Origin: a virus
Length of the DNA stretch: 64,000 nucleotides
Reading direction: 5' to 3' (one strand)
IMG/VR virus record: IMGVR_UViG_3300005613_000057
Coordinates: 1-64,000 of that record
A program made the translations under genes and the position numbers. Under the pieces are notes generated by a model. It did not search any database. It was given only the letters and a program-made list of their open reading frames with translations, and was not told the origin of the DNA. How positions within the stretch are numbered: position 1 is the first letter of the stretch; every line of letters starts with the position of its first letter. Shown in pieces: positions 40,069 through 48,416 of the stretch.

Positions 40069-40785
40069 TTATGACACCTCCATTCTGTAAAATTTAAAGT
40101 TTTTATGATGAGATACTTTACCTTCTAAAAAAGCCTGAGCACATCTATATGTCAGATTGTTGTCGCGACAAAATTCCTTCAAGCAGTCAATTATTTTTTC
40201 AGAACCATCGGGAAAAATAACTTTATATTTTTTTGCCATCGGATTTTTTGAGCCGAGAAGACCAGTCCCTGGAAATTTTTTTCCTTTATTCCAAGATATT
40301 TTAAATTTTTTACCATTTTCTATAGCAATAGTTGCTCTTTTATTTTTTTCTTCCACACCAAGTTCATTCCAATATTTTTGTATACCCTCTACATGTCTTT
40401 TTTTCTTTATTGGGTCTTTATGTTGTTTTTTTGTTCTTTCTGACAATCCGTTTAGATATTTTTTGTCTTTATAATGATCTTTATTCGGGTCAGGAGGATT
40501 TGTTTCCCCTCCTCTAGTCGCATTATACCCATACTCATAAGTTTTGTATTGTTTTATATACTCTATCTCTATTTTTTTAGCTTCTTCCAGCGAATCACAC
40601 TGTTCCAACAAAGTTATTTTAAAGTTATCTCTACCATGTTTGTCAATGGCATATTTGAGAGGTCTTGTGTCTTTTGAATAAAAATGTTGTCTTAACCTTT
40701 TTTCCAAGGTTTTTGAAGTAAAACCTATATATTTTTTATCTGTAATATTATTTGTTATTACATATATTTTATATTTTTTACTCAT
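40069..40785 (-). CDS. GIY-YIG homing endonuclease, 238 residues
   Basis: YKIYVITNNITDKKYIGFTS is the GIY-YIG core, in the variant form KIYVI..KYIG. TLEKRLRQHF follows, with the catalytic Arg, and AKKIEIEYIKQYKTYEYGYN holds the catalytic Glu. The C-terminal part has DNA-binding repeats (KIISW-type NUMOD, LKEFCRDNNLTYRCAQAFLE). Such free-standing endonucleases (Seg type in T4) cut phage genomes that lack the insertion. The gene lies between gp47 and gp55 and is AT-rich relative to both. Confidence 0.85.
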   Translation of the reverse strand: MSKKYKIYVITNNITDKKYIGFTSKTLEKRLRQHFYSKDTRPLKYAIDKHGRDNFKITLLEQCDSLEEAKKIEIEYIKQYKTYEYGYNATRGGETNPPDPNKDHYKDKKYLNGLSERTKKQHKDPIKKKRHVEGIQKYWNELGVEEKNKRATIAIENGKKFKISWNKGKKFPGTGLLGSKNPMAKKYKVIFPDGSEKIIDCLKEFCRDNNLTYRCAQAFLEGKVSHHKNFKFYRMEVS

Positions 40786-40832
40786 CTTAGGACTCCGTAG
40801 AAATAAATATGCATGTGGGACAGCCTACTTCC

Positions 40833-40868
40833 GTAGGTAGGTTTCGGTTTAATCACAATAAACCGATT
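40833..40868 (-). promoter_or_regulatory. Two hairpins in the leader of the homing endonuclease gene
   Basis: On the minus strand, CGGTTTA with TAAACCG (loop TTGTGAT) is followed by CCTAC with GTAGG (loop GGAA). They lie between a late promoter box and ATG 40785. Confidence 0.6.
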
Positions 40869-40876
40869 ACCACATA

Positions 40877-40884
40877 TATTTATA
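40877..40884 (-). promoter_or_regulatory. T4-type late promoter box TATAAATA
   Basis: An exact TATAAATA on the minus strand, 92 bases before the homing endonuclease start. Seg and mob genes in T4 also carry late promoters and leader hairpins. Confidence 0.55.
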
Positions 40885-40892
40885 ATAACGGA

Positions 40893-41477
40893 TCATCCCA
40901 AGAAGTCTCCCAAGTTATTCTTTTCCACGGCGACTACTTTTTTTTTACTTGTCTTCTTTGTTGTCTTCTTCTTGGTGGTCTTCTTCGTGAAGTTCTCCAA
41001 GTCCTTCTCGTTCAGATTGAAAAACGCAAGGTATGGGTCGTTGGAATCCGAATCAACCATATCGTTCTTGACTGCCCAATTCTTGAATTCCTTGCGATAA
41101 TCCATTTCACGAAAATATGCCATCTTGGTATAAAGATACTTCTTCTCTTTCTGTATTCGCCGTAGAAAAGAATAGAAGATGATTTGCGTGAAGAACGCAA
41201 AGGGGTTTTGAGATTTCTTGGGATCAAAGTTGTCAACATACATCAAGCAATTCTCAACACCATCACTTATCATGTCTTCCTTGAATATGTAGTTGACGAA
41301 GTTTGGCTTTCTTGCGAGATTGGTTGCGATGTCCAGAAAGCATTTACCTATGTAGTTACTTACGCCTGGAATTGGTTTGCCTTCCTTCTTGGCTTTCTTT
41401 ATGAGCTTTTTATGCTCTATCATTGCTTTCAGAAATTCTTTATTGTCTATGTAGTTTTCAGGTTTGCGTTTTGCCAT
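40893..41477 (-). CDS. 55: Late promoter sigma factor gp55
   Basis: The 194-residue protein matches T4 gp55 along its length: YIDNKEFLKAMIEHKKL, the DMISDGVENCLMYVDNFDPK region and FAFFTQIIFYSFLRRIQKEK. A lysine-rich tail ends in NNLGDFLG, the sliding-clamp-binding motif. gp55 directs host RNA polymerase core to TATAAATA boxes, several of which are present in this window. GAGGGA precedes the ATG. Confidence 0.9.
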   Translation of the reverse strand: MAKRKPENYIDNKEFLKAMIEHKKLIKKAKKEGKPIPGVSNYIGKCFLDIATNLARKPNFVNYIFKEDMISDGVENCLMYVDNFDPKKSQNPFAFFTQIIFYSFLRRIQKEKKYLYTKMAYFREMDYRKEFKNWAVKNDMVDSDSNDPYLAFFNLNEKDLENFTKKTTKKKTTKKTSKKKVVAVEKNNLGDFLG

Positions 41478-41488
41478 GTTTTATTCCC

Positions 41489-41998
41489 TCATTGAAATCT
41501 TGGTATCCCTCTCCATATGTCATCATCGTCATCATTGTTTTGTTTTCTTGAACTTTTCTCCGAAGCAGTGTTTCCAGAATCTCCGAAGAATCCTATGTCA
41601 GTATCTTCCATGTCTGGTGCTACTTCTTTCAGTTGTTCAAGTATATCCTCTATGTTCACACCTTGCAAGTCTTCTTCGTCAATTTCCGATAGAGCTTCGT
41701 CAATGAAATCGTTGGACTTCTTTGCTTGAACATAATCTCGTATCAATTCCTTTTCCGGTTCCGAATGGGCAACGATAAATTCCTTCGGAAAGTAGTATCT
41801 TTGCGTCTTGGCAAATTCAAACCACTTTCGGAAGGAAATACTGAAATACTTTATCTTGCCATTCTCAGTAACAGGAACTATTGAATACATCATCGGTCTA
41901 TCAACAACAATTCCTTCGGAATCAACTTTTATGACTCTTCCTATTATGTCGGATCCGTCTCTGAGTTTCAAAACTCTATGTCTGGGTCTTTTACTCAT
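41489..41998 (-). CDS. Sm-like domain protein with acidic tail, 169 residues
   Basis: HRVLKLRDGSDIIGRVIKVD and GIVVDRPMMYSIVPVTENGK give the same strand pattern as the 95-residue Sm-like protein at 37488. The rest is acidic, ending DDDDDIWRGIPRFQ. GGGGAAGAAGC precedes the ATG. The location between gp55 and uvsW suggests a role in transcription or replication, which is inference. Confidence 0.5.
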   Translation of the reverse strand: MSKRPRHRVLKLRDGSDIIGRVIKVDSEGIVVDRPMMYSIVPVTENGKIKYFSISFRKWFEFAKTQRYYFPKEFIVAHSEPEKELIRDYVQAKKSNDFIDEALSEIDEEDLQGVNIEDILEQLKEVAPDMEDTDIGFFGDSGNTASEKSSRKQNNDDDDDIWRGIPRFQ

Positions 41999-42285
41999 GC
42001 TTCTTCCCCTTCCATAGTTATTCTAGTTATGTCGTAGTCAAATTTTTCTTCGTTGTATATCTTTACTCTCTCAACCATATGCTTCAAAGTGTAGTTCTTG
42101 CGACTTTTCCACGAAAGGTCATCTGCAATGTCAAAGAGTGTTGCTATCTTCTTTCCCTCACTTTTTCTGAGCTGTCTTCCAATACTCTGAAGAACACGAA
42201 TTCTACTTTTCGATGGTGAAGCAAATATGATGTTCTGCAAACTCCTGATGTTGATTCCTGTTGAGAAAGGTTCCGAAGGAAGCAA
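41995..42285 (-). CDS. uvsW: UvsW C-terminal part (frameshifted fragment)
   Basis: FSTGINIRSLQNIIFASPSK and SIGRQLRKSEGKKIATLFDI are helicase motifs V and VI of UvsW. KHMVERVKIYNEEKFDYDIT is the UvsW C-terminus. It has no start of its own: TTG 42285 begins in the wrong phase of the conserved VASFGTF strand. The frame change lies at a TTT run (42266-42268). This is the 3' half of the next gene. Confidence 0.8.
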   Translation of the reverse strand: MLPSEPFSTGINIRSLQNIIFASPSKSRIRVLQSIGRQLRKSEGKKIATLFDIADDLSWKSRKNYTLKHMVERVKIYNEEKFDYDITRITMEGEEA

Positions 42286-42340
42286 CTATAATACTACCTT
42301 CGCCTCCTTTCATCTCTTTAGTAATTTTATTTGGCTTCAT
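42266..42340 (-). other. uvsW: Middle segment of uvsW in a third reading frame
   Basis: From ATG 42340 the phase reads MKPNKITKEMKGGEGSIIVA and then SFGT, which is the missing strand before motif V. It connects to the N-part if one A is removed from the A8 run (42340-42347 on the minus strand) and to the C-part if one T is removed from 42266-42268. Confidence 0.65.
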
Positions 42341-43709
42341 TTTTTTTCCTACTAATCCAATTTTCATCAATGTCATCATTTTCGGTGATGTCTTTAGCTA
42401 GTTTTATTTTTTTATTGGATAAGACAACATTTTCGTCGGGTTCACACTCAATTACATTATCTTCAAAATGAAACAATACAACCTCTCTTTTTATTGCTTC
42501 TTTTTCTGTTATAGCACGAATTTGCTCTCTGGTTTCTCCTTCGGTTCCGCCAAATACAAAAAATACTTTCCTCTTTGTTTCCTTCTTCTTTATCATCTCA
42601 TAAAGAATCTTTCCGTGTTTCTCAACATATTGAAAGAGGACAAGTGTGTTTCCTTTCGTTTTTGTCGTCAAATCGCGAATAAATTCATTGCGCTCTTTAT
42701 TATTTATGATGAGTTCAATCTCTTGTGGATACTTCAAGTCCTTGCAGGCTTCCTTGTTCTTGTTGGTATGGTCGAGAACAATGCACTTGATTTTGAGAGG
42801 AGAAAGAAGTTTCTTGTCCATCAAGTCCTTTGTTGTAATGACCTTTTGAACTTTACCAAACAATCCTTCAATAACCAATTTGTGTGTCTTTGAACCATCA
42901 AGTGTTCCCGTCAACCCAACTCTATATGGACAATCCTTGAGTTTGGTCATGATGGATGTGAGCGATTGGGCCTTAAATAAATGCGATTCATCGCCGATGA
43001 CGACTCTATAATCCTTGAAATACTTTTCGTTCTCTTTGTATATACTTTGCCATGTGGATATGACTACTTGCTTGTGAGTATTTCTTTCTTGTCCACCGTG
43101 AATCTTGTGACAATTGTCTTCCACATTCCAAGATTTGTCCTTTGAAGAATAGTCTTCAAAATCACTATACATTTGAAGAACAAGTGAAATGGTAGGAACT
43201 ATGATGAGTATCTTTTCGTTTGGAGATATGATGTTTTGATAATAACGAAGAAGTGAGTATATGATCAAACTCTTTCCAGATGCAGTGGGAGAAAGAAGAA
43301 GACAACGACGAAGATTCAAAGCTTTGAGAACACCTTCTATCTGATGTTCGTGTGGTTTGAGTCTTTTACCGTTGGAATATGGTTTCAATTCCTTCTCAAA
43401 GTAATTCTCTATGTCTTCCTTGGTGAACTTGTTCTCGTTGAATGGTATGCGAGAATCTATCTTGACACTGATGTTTCTTTGGTCGCAATATTCCAACAGA
43501 TAGTCGAAAAGACCAGCGTATATGCATTTCGTATGAATGTTGTATAGGCGAATCTTCCCATCCCAAACTCTTTTTCTATATGCAGGAGTGAATCTAGCAT
43601 TTGGAACTTCAAAAGTAAAGTAATCACAAATGTTTCTCTCTAGAGATTCGTCGGCAAAGACACGCAAATATGCATTGTCTTTGTATTCTATGTAGACCTT
43701 TTCTTCCAT
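42327..43709 (-). CDS. uvsW: UvsW-like RNA-DNA helicase, N-terminal part
   Basis: LLSPTASGKSLIIYSLLRYY is Walker A, VVIGDESHLF the DEAH-type motif II, YRVGLTGTLDG motif III and NTLVLFQYVEKHG motif IV. The N-terminal domain binds branched DNA. UvsW unwinds R-loops and remodels forks. After GETREQIRAITEKE comes an extra segment of about 45 residues (VVLFHFEDNVIECEPDENVV and KKIKLAKDITENDDID), which reads like a Hint/intein block-B hairpin, then a stop. See the findings for the frame changes that follow. Confidence 0.85.
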   Translation of the reverse strand: MEEKVYIEYKDNAYLRVFADESLERNICDYFTFEVPNARFTPAYRKRVWDGKIRLYNIHTKCIYAGLFDYLLEYCDQRNISVKIDSRIPFNENKFTKEDIENYFEKELKPYSNGKRLKPHEHQIEGVLKALNLRRCLLLSPTASGKSLIIYSLLRYYQNIISPNEKILIIVPTISLVLQMYSDFEDYSSKDKSWNVEDNCHKIHGGQERNTHKQVVISTWQSIYKENEKYFKDYRVVIGDESHLFKAQSLTSIMTKLKDCPYRVGLTGTLDGSKTHKLVIEGLFGKVQKVITTKDLMDKKLLSPLKIKCIVLDHTNKNKEACKDLKYPQEIELIINNKERNEFIRDLTTKTKGNTLVLFQYVEKHGKILYEMIKKKETKRKVFFVFGGTEGETREQIRAITEKEAIKREVVLFHFEDNVIECEPDENVVLSNKKIKLAKDITENDDIDENWISRKKNEAK

Positions 43710-43710
43710 G

Positions 43711-44148
43711 TTAGTTTATTCCGTGTGTGAACTTTCTCCACTCGATAGCATTGCGAATGGTCCACTGTCTTGCAGAAATGGATTTGACAACGCTTTCCAA
43801 GTATTCACACTTTTCGTTCTGATATTCTATTTTTGCTCTCAACTTGATGAGATCCGAATCGGATTCCAAGAATATGTCCAAGTCTTGACGAAGAACCTTT
43901 TGCTGAAACGGTTCCCATCCATATTCCTTTAGATCTTCATCGGATATTCTTCCCGTATAATACTCCCACTTTTTCTTTCGCATTATTCTATATTCAGTTT
44001 CATATTTCTTCTTTGACAATCTTATATCATGATACAAAGATAGATACTTGTTGTGCAACTGCGGAGTTCGTGTTGACTCTTTGTCCAATTCGGTGTCGTC
44101 GATCACGACATCCTTTTCCACCATTTTTTTAATTTCATCAAAAGTCAT
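43711..44148 (-). CDS. uvsY: UvsY recombination mediator
   Basis: The 145-residue protein matches T4 UvsY (137 residues) in length and layout. DVVIDDTELDKESTRTPQLH at the start lines up with DVFIDSTKL. A helical centre reads KKKWEYYTGRISDEDLKEYG, and the end SISARQWTIRNAIEWRKF matches the UvsY C-terminus. It loads UvsX on gp32-covered DNA. It lies one base from uvsW. Confidence 0.8.
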   Translation of the reverse strand: MTFDEIKKMVEKDVVIDDTELDKESTRTPQLHNKYLSLYHDIRLSKKKYETEYRIMRKKKWEYYTGRISDEDLKEYGWEPFQQKVLRQDLDIFLESDSDLIKLRAKIEYQNEKCEYLESVVKSISARQWTIRNAIEWRKFTHGIN

Positions 44149-44178
44149 AAACGAAGTATAACACTCATTTTAGGAAAG

Positions 44179-44727
44179 TCAAGAAACTTCTACTTCAAAA
44201 CTGGTAAATGCGAAATCAACAGATGCGTTCAATGCTTCAAGCTCAGTGTCTCCATAGTCAAAATCAATTGAAGACAAAGATTTTGGAAACAATCCTTGAA
44301 ATGATACTTTGGCAATCAGATTGTTTTTACTCGAAAGAATGAATAAAACTGCATCACTCACCAAACTCTTATCCACAGGAACTACATCATCATAATTCTT
44401 GTATGTGCTGCAGCTTCTTATCCACTTGTATACTTCCAACCAATTTTCCAAGTTTTCATTGACTATGAAACTGGCGGTAAAATTTTCATGTTCAACCTTT
44501 CCACCTGGATATAAAATAGAATTGAAAACTGTTTGTTGTTCGACTTCACTTATTGCTATACCAGGAATGTTTACACTCTGACAAAAAAATGTGGTATTTG
44601 GTATTTTAGGGATTTCCAATTTGAATCCCGTTGGTTCCAAAAAGTTTTTGTTTGAGGGTTGATTCGCATAAAACCCACCTTTTCTTGGCTGTTTACCACT
44701 TGCATCAGATACATTGATTTCTGCCAT
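44179..44727 (-). CDS. Virion structural protein, gp19-like tail tube fold, 182 residues
   Basis: ATG 44727 has TTTGGAGAAAAAC upstream and is preferred to ATG 44739. IPNTTFFCQSVNIPGIAISE, FTASFIVNENLENWLEVYKW and FPKSLSSIDFDYGD resemble the strand pattern of tail-tube/tube-initiator proteins of T4-like marine phages. It follows the capsid gene, so it may be a tail or neck accessory component. Confidence 0.6.
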   Translation of the reverse strand: MAEINVSDASGKQPRKGGFYANQPSNKNFLEPTGFKLEIPKIPNTTFFCQSVNIPGIAISEVEQQTVFNSILYPGGKVEHENFTASFIVNENLENWLEVYKWIRSCSTYKNYDDVVPVDKSLVSDAVLFILSSKNNLIAKVSFQGLFPKSLSSIDFDYGDTELEALNASVDFAFTSFEVEVS

Positions 44728-44741
44728 GTTTTTCTCCAAAA

Positions 44742-44774
44742 GAAAAAAGGAGAGGATGTTTCCATCCCCTCCTT
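44742..44774 (-). terminator. Terminator after the major capsid gene
   Basis: On the minus strand AGGAGGGGATG pairs with CATCCTCTCCT (one G-T pair), followed by a run of six T. It starts 25 bases after the gp23 stop. Confidence 0.75.
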
Positions 44775-44775
44775 C

Positions 44776-44783
44776 TATTTATC
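44776..44783 (-). promoter_or_regulatory. Late-type promoter box GATAAATA
   Basis: GATAAATA on the minus strand lies directly before the terminator hairpin and 49 bases before the 44727 start. A one-base variant of TATAAATA. Confidence 0.35.
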
Positions 44784-44798
44784 TTTCCCGTTAACCTA

Positions 44799-46163
44799 TC
44801 AGAGTAGGTTGTCAACACGGAAGATTCTGTAGTATGGGTTGGCGCGAACACCACTTGAAGTTGGATCTGACTTGTCTCCAAATCCACCATCAACAGTTGC
44901 GGTAGAAACGAATGGATTGTTGACGATTCCATAACGTGTCTTGAATGCAATCTTGGGTTGGAAGGTTTGCTCACCAACTGCACGAACCATCTGCAATGGA
45001 ACGTATGGGCAGTAGAACATACCAGCGTCATATGGGCTGGTTCCGCGATACCCAACCATGCAGAAGTCGTAAGCGACTGACTGACTGAAGTAAGGATCGA
45101 CATAAACCTTGGTCTTGCCATTGAGAACACCAGCGAAGGTGTTACCAGTGTCATCGACATTGAGGTTGGTCGAAAGTGCGGGGGTGTAATCAAGAACACC
45201 GGCCATTGCAAGTGCCGAAGCAACATCGGACGAGCAGAGGATGAAGTTACCCTTTCCTCTACGAGTGTCCTTAGCAATGAAGTTGGCTTCACGTTCGATT
45301 TGATACATGAGTCCCTTATACTTCTCAACCGACCAACGACCGTTGGCGTCTACGTTGAGATCGAAGATACCTTCGGTCTGAACTGTTCCAGCGCGGCATC
45401 CGAGTTTCGAGGTTGAATACATCGAGCGAACAACTTCACGGTTGATTTCAGCAAGGATTTCAGCCGAGAGGATGTTAGCAAGTTCGGTTTCGGCGTCAAG
45501 ACCGTGAATTGCCTTGAGGTCTTGTGCCAATTCCATTGTGTATTCTGCCTTGAGAGCGCGAGTCTTTGCAGACACGGTTGTCTTCTCAATGCTGAATGCC
45601 ATTTCTGGGAAGTAGTCGGCAGCAGCACCACCGAGTGACTCACCAGCCTGAGTGCTGTAAGCACCAGTTGGTGTAAGACTTGCATTGACACCACTTGTCG
45701 AAATTGTTGCAAGAGGATCAACACTTCCACCTTCAAGACCATTGGTAAGTCCTGCACCATTCTGTGAGTTGTATGCAGTTCCACCAGCACCACCAAACTT
45801 GGTTTGTGCTTCGTTGAAGAGAGCTTCTCCACCCTGTTGTCCTTGATAACGGCTGCGGAGAGCAAAGATGAGTCCGGTTGGTCCAGACATGGGCTGAACA
45901 CCGCAAACATCATAAGCAATCAAATTGGGCATTGCACGACGAACCAAAGAGATGAGAATGGGATCCCAATTGTTCATGGGATAATTTCCACCACTAACGG
46001 TTGCGTTGGCTGGTGCAGCCTCCTTGAGGTGCTTCTCTTGATTCTCAAGAAGAATCGAAGTGACTTGCTTACGATACGAGTCTTTGATCTCAGGAAGATC
46101 GGCATGCTCAAGAATGGGCTGCCATTTCTTCTCAAGTTGTTCTGTTAGTATACTGGGTTCCAT
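44799..46163 (-). CDS. 23: Major capsid protein gp23
   Basis: The 454-residue protein has the gp23 N-terminus with the prohead-cleaved delta domain, then MPNLIAYDVCGVQPMSGPTG, LIFALRSRYQGQQGGEALFN and ALKAEYTMELAQDLKAIHGL, all typical of the T4 major head protein. The E-loop-like segment and YGIVNNPFV at the end fit the HK97 fold. It is processed by gp21. AAAGGAGTAAATAA lies before the ATG. Confidence 0.95.
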   Translation of the reverse strand: MEPSILTEQLEKKWQPILEHADLPEIKDSYRKQVTSILLENQEKHLKEAAPANATVSGGNYPMNNWDPILISLVRRAMPNLIAYDVCGVQPMSGPTGLIFALRSRYQGQQGGEALFNEAQTKFGGAGGTAYNSQNGAGLTNGLEGGSVDPLATISTSGVNASLTPTGAYSTQAGESLGGAAADYFPEMAFSIEKTTVSAKTRALKAEYTMELAQDLKAIHGLDAETELANILSAEILAEINREVVRSMYSTSKLGCRAGTVQTEGIFDLNVDANGRWSVEKYKGLMYQIEREANFIAKDTRRGKGNFILCSSDVASALAMAGVLDYTPALSTNLNVDDTGNTFAGVLNGKTKVYVDPYFSQSVAYDFCMVGYRGTSPYDAGMFYCPYVPLQMVRAVGEQTFQPKIAFKTRYGIVNNPFVSTATVDGGFGDKSDPTSSGVRANPYYRIFRVDNLL

Positions 46164-46192
46164 TTATTTACTCCTTTAAAAGAAATATCTTA

Positions 46193-47335
46193 TTATTTTC
46201 TGGTCTTGCCGATTCTACTGATAGCCTGAGCATATGCACTCATGCTACCACCAGTTTCGAATTCGTAATTTTCTTGAAGATCTTGGATTTCATTGTCTGA
46301 ATCAACTGATCTTTCAATTGTTTCTGCAAAGTAGTTCTCCTTGAGAATCTTTGCCTTGGTCACAAAATCTTCGTGTGATTCGGCGTCAATTCCTTCAAGA
46401 AGTTTACGGAGTTTGACTCTTTCTGAAGCAGTAAGGTCATATCCGATTTCCTCAACAACGTCTCTCTTGTCTGCGGTTTCAACTCTTTCGCGGAGAGAAA
46501 TGTTGTTCTCAATTTCCTTGTTGAGACTTTCTTCAAGTTCTTCAATTCTTTCTGCCATCTTCTCAAGAACATCAACCTTTGATTCGGGAACGTCAATGTT
46601 GTGTTCGAGGAAAAGATTGCGAAGACCTGAAAGGAACTCTTCGGTGATCTCGTTGCGGAGACCGCGTTCAATAGCGACTTCATTTTCCTTCATCCACTCT
46701 TCGACAACGTAGTTGAGATAAGAATCAAGATTATTTGCCATCTCTTCCTTGTTTTCTTCGATTGCGGATGCGAGTTTTGTCTCTACCTTGTTTTCAAGTT
46801 GTTCCACAACTGCGGAAACTCTTTCATTGACTGCTGCCTTGAAGATGGTTGCAGTCTTTTCCTTGAACTCTTCGGTGAGATCTTGACCGTTGAAAAGAGC
46901 TTCCAAGTGATGGTCGATTGAAATTTCTTCTTCAACGACTTCTTCATCATCGTTGTCTTCATCTTCCTTGGTCAACTTAGTTGTCTTTCCAACCTTCTCT
47001 GCGGCCTTCTTGCCTGGATTGTCAGAGAGATAATCAATTTCAGTTTCAACTTCACTCTCTGCATCTGTCATAGAATCCTTCTTGCGAAGTTTTCCGGCCT
47101 TTTTGCCAGGCATCTTTTCATCAGTTGGTCTTTCCGATTCCTTGGAAGCAACATTTGCTTTTAATGTGTCTTCTTCAGAACCTTCAGGAGGCATTCCTTG
47201 TGTTGAACCCTCAAGACCTTCTGAATCTTTGTGCTTTCCACCCTTTGCAGAGTGAGTGAACTTTGGTTTGGTTGCTGCACTTTTTGCCGTTTCTTCGGCT
47301 TCGAGCAGACTCTTTGCTGTTTCTTGAATATCCAT
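46193..47335 (-). CDS. 22: Prohead core scaffold protein gp22
   Basis: Charged, Glu/Lys-rich and helical (380 residues), with LEALFNGQDLTEEFKEKTAT and VNERVSAVVEQLENKVETKL, then VVEEWMKENEVAIERGLRNE, which are gp22 motifs. It is longer than T4 gp22 (269) because of an acidic N-terminal extension. The last residues ISRIGKTRK are also typical. It lies between gp21 and gp23, as in T4, with a late promoter box upstream. Confidence 0.88.
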   Translation of the reverse strand: MDIQETAKSLLEAEETAKSAATKPKFTHSAKGGKHKDSEGLEGSTQGMPPEGSEEDTLKANVASKESERPTDEKMPGKKAGKLRKKDSMTDAESEVETEIDYLSDNPGKKAAEKVGKTTKLTKEDEDNDDEEVVEEEISIDHHLEALFNGQDLTEEFKEKTATIFKAAVNERVSAVVEQLENKVETKLASAIEENKEEMANNLDSYLNYVVEEWMKENEVAIERGLRNEITEEFLSGLRNLFLEHNIDVPESKVDVLEKMAERIEELEESLNKEIENNISLRERVETADKRDVVEEIGYDLTASERVKLRKLLEGIDAESHEDFVTKAKILKENYFAETIERSVDSDNEIQDLQENYEFETGGSMSAYAQAISRIGKTRK

Positions 47336-47360
47336 GAAATTACTCCTTGATTCTATTATT

Positions 47361-47368
47361 TATTTATA
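47361..47368 (-). promoter_or_regulatory. T4-type late promoter box TATAAATA
   Basis: An exact TATAAATA on the minus strand, 25 bases before the gp22 start codon. Confidence 0.65.
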
Positions 47369-47371
47369 ATA

Positions 47372-48049
47372 TTAAAGATTTTGCATGAAACGAGAAAATG
47401 CATTTACTGCCTTTTCTTCCACTACTCTTGGATTTACTGAACGAATTTTCTTGATTTCTTTCTTTGTTTCTTCCACCATCTCTTCTGCTCTAGAAGCATT
47501 TCTAGTAACTAATAGTCCTGCTTCATAGATCCATTCCTTACCTTCCAAAATACCATTCACGAAAGCATCTGGAGCCGAAGGATCTGCAACAATATCTGCT
47601 GCGGTTGCCAGTTGAAAATCGTCTTTGACGAAATTGACTCCTCTTTTTTCTTCAAGTGAACCAATTCCTCTTGAAGAAACTCCCAATTTAGCACCTTCGT
47701 CAATCAAATTCTTGACTATCTTGCCATATGGTGTATCCATCACTTTTGCTTTTCCGATATAGTTTTCACCTTCTCTACGAAGAGAAGTTATCATGTGGGA
47801 AACTCTTTCAAGGTTGATCGTTGGTCCATCGGGATGTCCCAACTCACCAAATGCTCTTCTCTGTTCAATAAAGTCTTTTGAATATCTGGAAGCTTCCTTG
47901 TCAAGAATCTCCATTGGATATATTCTTCCATTGCGATTCTTGAGATTTCCTTGAAGAAACACTCCTTCAATGAAATATTTTTTCTCACCCTTTTCTGTTT
48001 CTTCTGTGAGAATTTCAACTTCCTCGTTTATTTCTCTGAATAGTTTCAT
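47372..48049 (-). CDS. 21: Prohead protease gp21
   Basis: The 225-residue protein has FIEGVFLQGNLKNRNGRIYP, GELGHPDGPTINLERVSH with the candidate catalytic His, and GAKLGVSSRGIGSL with the catalytic Ser: the herpes-type (U9/S78) prohead protease pattern. It cleaves head proteins before DNA packaging. AAGGAC precedes the ATG. Confidence 0.93.
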   Translation of the reverse strand: MKLFREINEEVEILTEETEKGEKKYFIEGVFLQGNLKNRNGRIYPMEILDKEASRYSKDFIEQRRAFGELGHPDGPTINLERVSHMITSLRREGENYIGKAKVMDTPYGKIVKNLIDEGAKLGVSSRGIGSLEEKRGVNFVKDDFQLATAADIVADPSAPDAFVNGILEGKEWIYEAGLLVTRNASRAEEMVEETKKEIKKIRSVNPRVVEEKAVNAFSRFMQNL

Positions 48050-48061
48050 GTTTGATTGTCC

Positions 48062-48406
48062 TTACTTAAAGTAATCTTCCGATATTGTCGTGGGAACTCC
48101 ACTGAATTCCAAAACAGCACTTCCGCCAGAAACAGCGACTGAAACACCTGTGCATCCGGTGAATGAACCAAATCCAATTTCGTTTCCTCTGAAATTTGTT
48201 GTTCCAGCAGGAAGAACTATTGCACCCACACCATGAAAAGTAAGAGTAACAGTCTGTCCATTGTCAACAAATGCTCTATTGAAGCCGAATGTTGAAGGCT
48301 CTGCGGTAACTCCCCCAAAAATTGATGACGAAGAATCTAACGTGGTAGTTCCTGTGAAAATAGCAGAAAACTTTTTATGTGTTGAAGTTATAGTCGTATA
48401 TGCCAT
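48062..48406 (-). CDS. Beta-rich virion protein, possible head decoration, 114 residues
   Basis: It is Ser/Thr/Gly-rich and beta-strand-like (FTGTTTLDSSSSIFGGV; VTLTFHGVGAIVLPAGTTNF), with no helix-forming core. It lies inside the head gene cluster, next to gp21. A decoration or head-fibre role is a reasonable guess. GAGG precedes the ATG. Confidence 0.5.
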   Translation of the reverse strand: MAYTTITSTHKKFSAIFTGTTTLDSSSSIFGGVTAEPSTFGFNRAFVDNGQTVTLTFHGVGAIVLPAGTTNFRGNEIGFGSFTGCTGVSVAVSGGSAVLEFSGVPTTISEDYFK

Positions 48407-48416
48407 TCGTTACCTC

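Noticed and set aside
45350-45919. 189-residue open frame within gp23
   Set aside because: It is a shadow in another phase of the major capsid gene, which is unmistakable.
46341-46712. Ser/Arg-rich frame opposite gp22
   Set aside because: It is the antisense of a Glu/Lys-rich helical coding stretch, a common artefact.
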